Origin: Dactylosporangium aurantiacum
GTDB taxonomy: Bacteria > Actinomycetota > Actinomycetes > Mycobacteriales > Micromonosporaceae
Direction of reading: 5' to 3'
Length of the DNA: 64,000 nucleotides
Assembly: GCF_000716715.1 (NCBI RefSeq)
Contig: NZ_JNYJ01000015.1
Coordinates: 124,001 to 188,000, forward strand
Shown piece after piece: positions 59,770 to 64,000 of the stretch. The translations under genes were made by a program, and so were the position numbers. Numbering within the stretch: the stretch's first letter is position 1; the number at the start of each line of letters is the position of its first letter. The notes beneath the pieces are model-generated. The model was not told the origin of the DNA. It saw only the letters and a list, made by a program, of their open reading frames with translations, and made no database searches.

Positions 59770-60996
59770 TCACAACGTGTTCGACGTGCCCGGAGCGTTG
59801 GACGGAGTGCGAAGCTCCTGGTGCGCACCACGCCGGCCGGTGGGGCGCAGCGCCGTGGCGGTGGCGGCGACGAACAGTGACAGCAGCACCGGGATCGCCA
59901 GGGCGCCGGGCAGGCCGGCGACCCGGCTGGCGGCGCCGATGAGGACCGGGCCGAGCAGGAAGCCGAGGTAGCCGAGGCCGACGACGCGGGCGAGCGCGCG
60001 CCCGGCGGCGTCGGGGTTGCGGTCGCCGGCGGCCGAGTACACCTGCGGGGCGATGAGGGCCATGCCGGCGCCGAGGCAGGCGAACCCGGCCACGCCCGCC
60101 GCGGGCTCGCCGGCGAGGAGGGCCGCGCCGAGGCCGCCGGCGGCGAGCAGGCCGCTGGCCCGGACCAGCAGGACCGGGCCGAACCGGGCGGTGAGCCGGT
60201 CGCCGGCGAGGCGGGTCACGGTCATCGCCACCGAGAACGCGGCGAACGCGGCCGCCGCGAACCCGGCCGAGCTGTGCAGGTCGTCGCGCAGGTAGACGGC
60301 GCTCCAGTCGGCGGCGGCGCCCTCGCCGACGAGCGCGCAGCAGGCGAGCACGCCGAGGAAGAGCACGCCCCGCACGGGTCCGGCCGGCGCGGCGACCGGC
60401 GTCGAGAGGACCGCCGGTGCCGGCGCCGGCGGCAGGGCCCACCACGACGACCACGCGGCGAAGGCGAGCATCGCGCCACCGACCGCGGCGAACGTCGCGC
60501 GTGGGCCGGCGCCGGCGTGGGCAAACAGGCCGCCGGCGCTCGCGCCGAGGAAGCCGCCGATGCTGTACACCGCGTGGAACGACGACATGATCGGCCGCTG
60601 CCAGGACCGTTGCACGTCGATGGCGTTGGCGTTCATGGCGATGTTCAGCGTCCCGTGGACGGCCCCGAACACGAACAGCGCGACGGCCAGGGCGGCCAGG
60701 TCGGGCGCGTACGCCGGCAGGATCAGCGCGAGCCCCTCGGCGAACGCGGCCGGCAGCATCACCCGCCGGCTGCCGAACCGGTCGACCAGCCGCCCGGTGG
60801 CCTGCATGCCGGTGATGGCGCCGGCGGCGAACGCGAGCAGCGCGAGGCTCAGCGCCCCGTCGTCCAGCGCCAGGTCGCGCTTGACGGCGGGGATGCGGGC
60901 CGTCCACGCCCCGAGCGTGATGCCGAACAACAGGAAGAGCAGCGCGGTCGCGACCCGCGCGCGCACGAGGACCCGACGCTGCGACGATTCCGGCAC
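59770..60996 (-). CDS. MFS transporter
   Basis: 408 aa from GTG 60996 (ATG 61029 is an alternative giving 11 more residues). Twelve helices. LLFGITLGAWTARIPAVKRDLALDDGALSLALLAFAAGAITG and GRLVDRFGSRRV (motif A), then FHAVYSIGGFLGASAGG. Similar to the YbjJ-like MFS group of unknown substrate. Divergent from the GNAT gene at 61036. Confidence 0.88.
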   Translation of the reverse strand: MPESSQRRVLVRARVATALLFLLFGITLGAWTARIPAVKRDLALDDGALSLALLAFAAGAITGMQATGRLVDRFGSRRVMLPAAFAEGLALILPAYAPDLAALAVALFVFGAVHGTLNIAMNANAIDVQRSWQRPIMSSFHAVYSIGGFLGASAGGLFAHAGAGPRATFAAVGGAMLAFAAWSSWWALPPAPAPAVLSTPVAAPAGPVRGVLFLGVLACCALVGEGAAADWSAVYLRDDLHSSAGFAAAAFAAFSVAMTVTRLAGDRLTARFGPVLLVRASGLLAAGGLGAALLAGEPAAGVAGFACLGAGMALIAPQVYSAAGDRNPDAAGRALARVVGLGYLGFLLGPVLIGAASRVAGLPGALAIPVLLSLFVAATATALRPTGRRGAHQELRTPSNAPGTSNTL

Positions 60997-61035
60997 GCCA
61001 GGATTCTCGCATCCGGCCGGGGTTAGCATCGGGGC

Positions 61036-61491
61036 GTGCAGTTCCGCGACGCCGTCCACGCCGACCTCTCCGCGATCGTCGGGCTGCTCGCCGACGACAT
61101 CCTCGGCATGACCCGCGACCGGGCGGTGGTCGACGAGGCGTACGAGCGGGCGTTCCGGCAGATCACCGAGGACCCGCGCAACCGGCTGATCGTCGCCGAC
61201 GACGGCGGGGAGGTGGTGGCGGTGCTGCAGGTGACGTACATCCCGGGGCTCGGCCGGCACGGCGCCGAGCGGGCGCTGGTCGAGTCGGTCAGGGTGCGCG
61301 CCGACCGGCGCGGGCAGGGGCTCGGGGCGGCGCTCATGGCCTGGGTCGTGGACCGGGCGCGCGAGCGCGGCTGCGCGCTGGTGCAGCTCACCACCGACAA
61401 GCGCCGGCAGGACGCGCACCGGTTCTACGAGCGGCTCGGCTTCGTCGCCAGCCACGAGGGTATGAAGCTGGACCTGACCGGCGGCGGGTGA
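61036..61491 (+). CDS. GNAT acetyltransferase
   Basis: 151 aa from GTG 61036. FRDAVHADLSAIVGLLADDILG, VVAVLQVTYIPGLGRHG, and VESVRVRADRRGQGLGAALMAWVVDRARERGCALVQLTTDKRRQDAHRFYERLGF, which includes the R/Q-x-x-G-x-G/A acetyl-CoA loop (RRGQGLG). Probably acetylates a small amine. Stop is 3 nt from the convergent Rieske gene stop. Confidence 0.92.
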   Translation: MQFRDAVHADLSAIVGLLADDILGMTRDRAVVDEAYERAFRQITEDPRNRLIVADDGGEVVAVLQVTYIPGLGRHGAERALVESVRVRADRRGQGLGAALMAWVVDRARERGCALVQLTTDKRRQDAHRFYERLGFVASHEGMKLDLTGGG

Positions 61492-61494
61492 GGC

Positions 61495-61923
61495 TCACAC
61501 CTCGGTGATCTGGCCGGCCTCCACCTTGATGGGGATCTCCTTGAGGCCGCTCGTCGCGGGGCCGCTCAGACGGGCGCCGTCGGCGATCGCGAAGGTCGAG
61601 TTGTGCGCCGGGCAGGTCGCCACCCCGTCCTTCGGGGCGCCGATCTTGACGCCCTTGTGCGGGCAGGCGGCGTCGTACGCCTTGAACGTGCCGGCGACCG
61701 GCTGGACGAGCAGGACGCCACCGACCAGGGTGCCGCCGCCGACCGGGACGTCGGCGGTGCTCGCCAGGCTGGTCGCCGGGGCGGCCGTGACCGGCGCGGA
61801 CGTCGCCGGGGCGGCCGCGGCCCCGGACGGCGCGGGATCGTCGCCGCACGCGGCCAGCAGGCCGGCCGCGCCCGCGGCACCGGCGCCGGCGAGCAGCGCC
61901 CGCCGCCCGGCACACCATCGCAT
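61495..61923 (-). CDS. Exported Rieske [2Fe-2S] lipoprotein
   Basis: 142 aa. A twin-Arg-like lipoprotein signal (CAGRRALLAGAGAAGAAGLLAAC, lipobox LLAAC) is followed by an Ala/Pro/Thr spacer and a Rieske domain with CPHKG and CPAHN supplying the two His and two Cys of the cluster (Cys-x-His, 15 residues, Cys-x-x-His). The small size and lack of an oxygenase partner point to a membrane-tethered electron carrier. A GTG at 61929 could start it 2 codons earlier. Confidence 0.9.
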   Translation of the reverse strand: MRWCAGRRALLAGAGAAGAAGLLAACGDDPAPSGAAAAPATSAPVTAAPATSLASTADVPVGGGTLVGGVLLVQPVAGTFKAYDAACPHKGVKIGAPKDGVATCPAHNSTFAIADGARLSGPATSGLKEIPIKVEAGQITEV

Positions 61924-62098
61924 CGACACTGTCGTGCTCCTTCCGTCGGACACGGACGAGGACGATAGGCACGATGCCGATCGATGGCAATTGATTGCAC
62001 GTGTTTTCATGGGTACCCGAACGATGCGGCGCCGGTCCCGCCACGTTGCGGGACCGGCGCCGGGTTCAGCGGGTCGGGTCTGACCAGGCCGTGCCGGG

Positions 62099-64000
62099 TC
62101 AGGTCGCCAGGGTGAACCGCCACTGCTGGTTGGTGCCGCCGTGGCAGGTCCACTGCAGCAGGCGGGCGCCGTCGGCGGTCGAGGCGCCGTTGACGTCGAC
62201 GCACTTCCCGCTCTGGACACCCTTGACGGTGTACACGCCGGACGTGCCCGTCGCGGTGACGGTGAACTTCTGGTTGTCGGCGTTGGTGCAGGTGGACTGC
62301 TGCAGGAAGGCCCCGTCGGCGGTGGAGGACCCGGTGACGTCGAGGCACTTGCCGCTGTGCACGGCCTTCAGGTAGACCGCGCCGTTGCCGGCGTCGACGG
62401 CCTGCCACTTCTGGTTGTTGCCGCCGGTGGCCGCCCACTGGACGACCTGCGCGCCGTCGGCCGTCGAGACGCCGCTGACGTCCACGAGCTTGCCGCTGTG
62501 CTGGGCGGTCAGGGTCCAGGTCTTGCCGGCCACGCCACCGCCGGTGCCGGGGGTGCCGACGCCCGCGCCGCCGAAGGTGAACGAGTCCAGGTCGAAGCCG
62601 TTGTTCACGCTGTTCTTGAACACCATGTACAGCGTGTGCGTGCCGGACAGCGCGGCGGTGTTGACCGTCGCCGTGTTCTGGTAGTTGTCCCACCCACCGG
62701 TGTTGGGGATGGTCGTCGTCGCCAGCAGCGTGCCGGTCGGCGAGTCGGCGCGCAGCTCGATGGAGCCGCCGCCGGACGGCGAGGAGACCCGGTAGGTGAC
62801 GTTGGTGATCCCCTGCAGGCTCATCGGGTTGAACGAGATCCAGTCGTTGTTCGAGATGTCCCCGACGCGCTTCGTGCTCTCCGCGCCGGCCTGGTCGACC
62901 ACCCGGATGCCGCTCTGCGCGGTGAAGTACTCCGCCTGCTTGTGCTTCGGTTGCAGGATCGCCTGGCCGTAGCCGGTCAGCGGGGCCGCGCCGCCCGCGC
63001 CGCCGTTGTCGGTGTAGCGGGCGATCAGGGCGTAGAACAGGTTCGCCCCGTCCGGGTGCCCGCCGAGCAGGTCGGTGGAGATGGTGCCGGAGCAGCCCGG
63101 GTACTCGGTCGTCTCGTGCAGGTGGTCGTCGTGGCCGAGAGCCGGGTTGACGTACACCTTCGAGCAGTCGACGGCCGCGCCACCGGGGTCGGTGACGGTC
63201 ACCGTGTAGGGCACCTGGTCGCCGAAGTTGAGCATGCCGCCGTTGACCGGGGTGCTGACCGTGACGGTCGGCGCGGTGTTGCCGACGGTGATCTGCACGT
63301 TGGCGTAGCCGGTCTTGCCGGTGTTGTCGGTGACCTTCAGCTGGGCGGTGTAGTTGCCGTTGGCGGTGTACGTCTTGGCCGGGTTCGCCGCCGTCGACGT
63401 GGTGCCGTCGCCGAACGTCCACAGGTAGCTGATCGTGTTGCCCGCGTCGGGGTCCATCGAGCCGGCGCTGGAGAACTGGACGTTCAGCGGGGCGTTGCCG
63501 TTCGTCGGCGTGCCGGTGGCCTTGGCGATCGGCGACCGTCCACCTTGGACGTAGTCGATGCGGTACAGGCCGGAGTCGTTGTTGCCGCCGCCGAAGTTGG
63601 AGCCCCACTCCAGCAGGTACAGCGAGCCGTCAGGGCCGAACTCCATGTCCATCGGCTTGTTGAAGTTGCCGCCGGGCAGGAAGGTGTTGGTCCGGGTGAC
63701 GGCGGTGCTGCTGTCGAAGTGGACCTCCTTGACGAAGTTGCGGGCCCACTCGTAGAAGAAGTGGACGCCGTCGTAGTACTGGGGGAACTTCGTCGGCGAC
63801 GGGTTCGCCGCGTCGTACCGGTAGACCGGGCCGCCCATCGGTGCCGAGCCGCCGGAGCCCAGCTCGGGGAAGTTCGGCGAGGCGCCGTAGCCGTACCACA
63901 GGTTCGGCGCGACGATCGGCTTCAGGTTGACCAGGCCGGTGTTGTTGGGCGAGTTGTTGACCGGCGCGGCGCAGTTGAACTTCGCGCCGACGACGCCGGT
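62099..64000 (-). CDS. C-terminal part of a secreted sugar dehydrogenase-like protein with PKD, CBM6 and ricin modules (partial)
   Basis: At least 633 residues in frame; the start lies beyond the right edge. Visible order: the end of a PQQ-type glucose/sorbosone dehydrogenase-like beta-propeller (YDGVHFFYEWARNFVKEVHF, MDMEFGPDGSLYLLEWGSNFG), a PKD domain (YLWTFGDGTTST), a short linker with the LGHDDHLHETTEYPGCSG region, a CBM6-like domain (SQSGIRVVDQAGAES to ITNVTYRVSSP to FDLDSFTFGG), and a ricin B-type lectin of three repeats (HSGKCLDVTG, NNQKWQA). Such proteins in actinomycetes are often found with ThuA domains, as in the gene at 4812. A secreted, polysaccharide-binding dehydrogenase is likely. 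Confidence 0.88.
   Translation of the reverse strand, partial: TGVVGAKFNCAAPVNNSPNNTGLVNLKPIVAPNLWYGYGASPNFPELGSGGSAPMGGPVYRYDAANPSPTKFPQYYDGVHFFYEWARNFVKEVHFDSSTAVTRTNTFLPGGNFNKPMDMEFGPDGSLYLLEWGSNFGGGNNDSGLYRIDYVQGGRSPIAKATGTPTNGNAPLNVQFSSAGSMDPDAGNTISYLWTFGDGTTSTAANPAKTYTANGNYTAQLKVTDNTGKTGYANVQITVGNTAPTVTVSTPVNGGMLNFGDQVPYTVTVTDPGGAAVDCSKVYVNPALGHDDHLHETTEYPGCSGTISTDLLGGHPDGANLFYALIARYTDNGGAGGAAPLTGYGQAILQPKHKQAEYFTAQSGIRVVDQAGAESTKRVGDISNNDWISFNPMSLQGITNVTYRVSSPSGGGSIELRADSPTGTLLATTTIPNTGGWDNYQNTATVNTAALSGTHTLYMVFKNSVNNGFDLDSFTFGGAGVGTPGTGGGVAGKTWTLTAQHSGKLVDVSGVSTADGAQVVQWAATGGNNQKWQAVDAGNGAVYLKAVHSGKCLDVTGSSTADGAFLQQSTCTNADNQKFTVTATGTSGVYTVKGVQSGKCVDVNGASTADGARLLQWTCHGGTNQQWRFTLAT

Overview
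The window is very GC-rich (well over 70% by eye) and packed with short intergenic gaps, ATGA/GTGA gene overlaps, an Lsr2 nucleoid protein, an F420-type luciferase-like oxidoreductase, an acVLRF1 release factor, LuxR-type two-component pairs and secreted carbohydrate enzymes carrying CBM2, ricin-type and discoidin modules. This points to a filamentous actinomycete chromosome. A member of the Micromonosporaceae is my best guess, but that is inference from gene style. I saw no rRNA, tRNA, CRISPR array or phage block.

Layout. 0.1-6.1 kb (minus strand): secreted or surface carbohydrate proteins, namely a discoidin-tailed membrane protein, a CBM2-rhamnogalacturonan lyase and a ThuA-ricin protein. 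6.2-9.6 kb: a TetR-glycosyltransferase pair, then an HxlR regulator divergent from an SDR. 10.0-16.9 kb (plus strand): a tightly coupled operon that looks like surface-glycan assembly (NAD epimerase, GT2, ATP-grasp ligase, two polytopic membrane proteins, two tandem FemX/GNAT-like genes that are both frame-disrupted). 16.9-18.7 kb (minus strand): an acetyltransferase and a PaaK/CapK-like adenylating enzyme facing that operon. 18.8-23.2 kb: DinB, Lsr2, a Bcr/CflA efflux pump and an ABC exporter. 23.3-38.2 kb: metabolic and regulatory genes, including a sulfonate-type SsuACB operon, CorA, STAS, several SDRs and their TetR/MarR/XRE regulators.

39.3-46.8 kb (minus strand) is the most unusual part. 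An LCAT-like lipase gene is coupled by an ATGA overlap to a giant STAND-type NTPase gene. The NTPase has a cysteine-protease/transglutaminase-like N-terminus, a Walker ATPase, and a C-terminal array of about 19 near-identical 34-residue (102-nt) repeats. One repeat unit has lost 34 nt, which breaks the frame. Restoring 34 nt would give one uninterrupted frame of 2,044 codons. This has the architecture of the variable-repeat NTPase conflict (defence) systems of multicellular bacteria.

47.0-64.0 kb: a stand-alone NRPS condensation domain with a tiny Cys-rich protein that overlaps its end, acVLRF1, two two-component systems (one divergent, one linked to an ABC-2 exporter), a GDPD, RNase HI with a triplicated tail, a macrodomain protein, a patch of dead insertion sequences (53.6-54.5 kb), an MFS transporter, a Rieske lipoprotein, and the 3' part of a large secreted dehydrogenase-PKD-CBM6-ricin protein that runs off the right edge.

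All family names come from reading sequence motifs against remembered families; no search was run.
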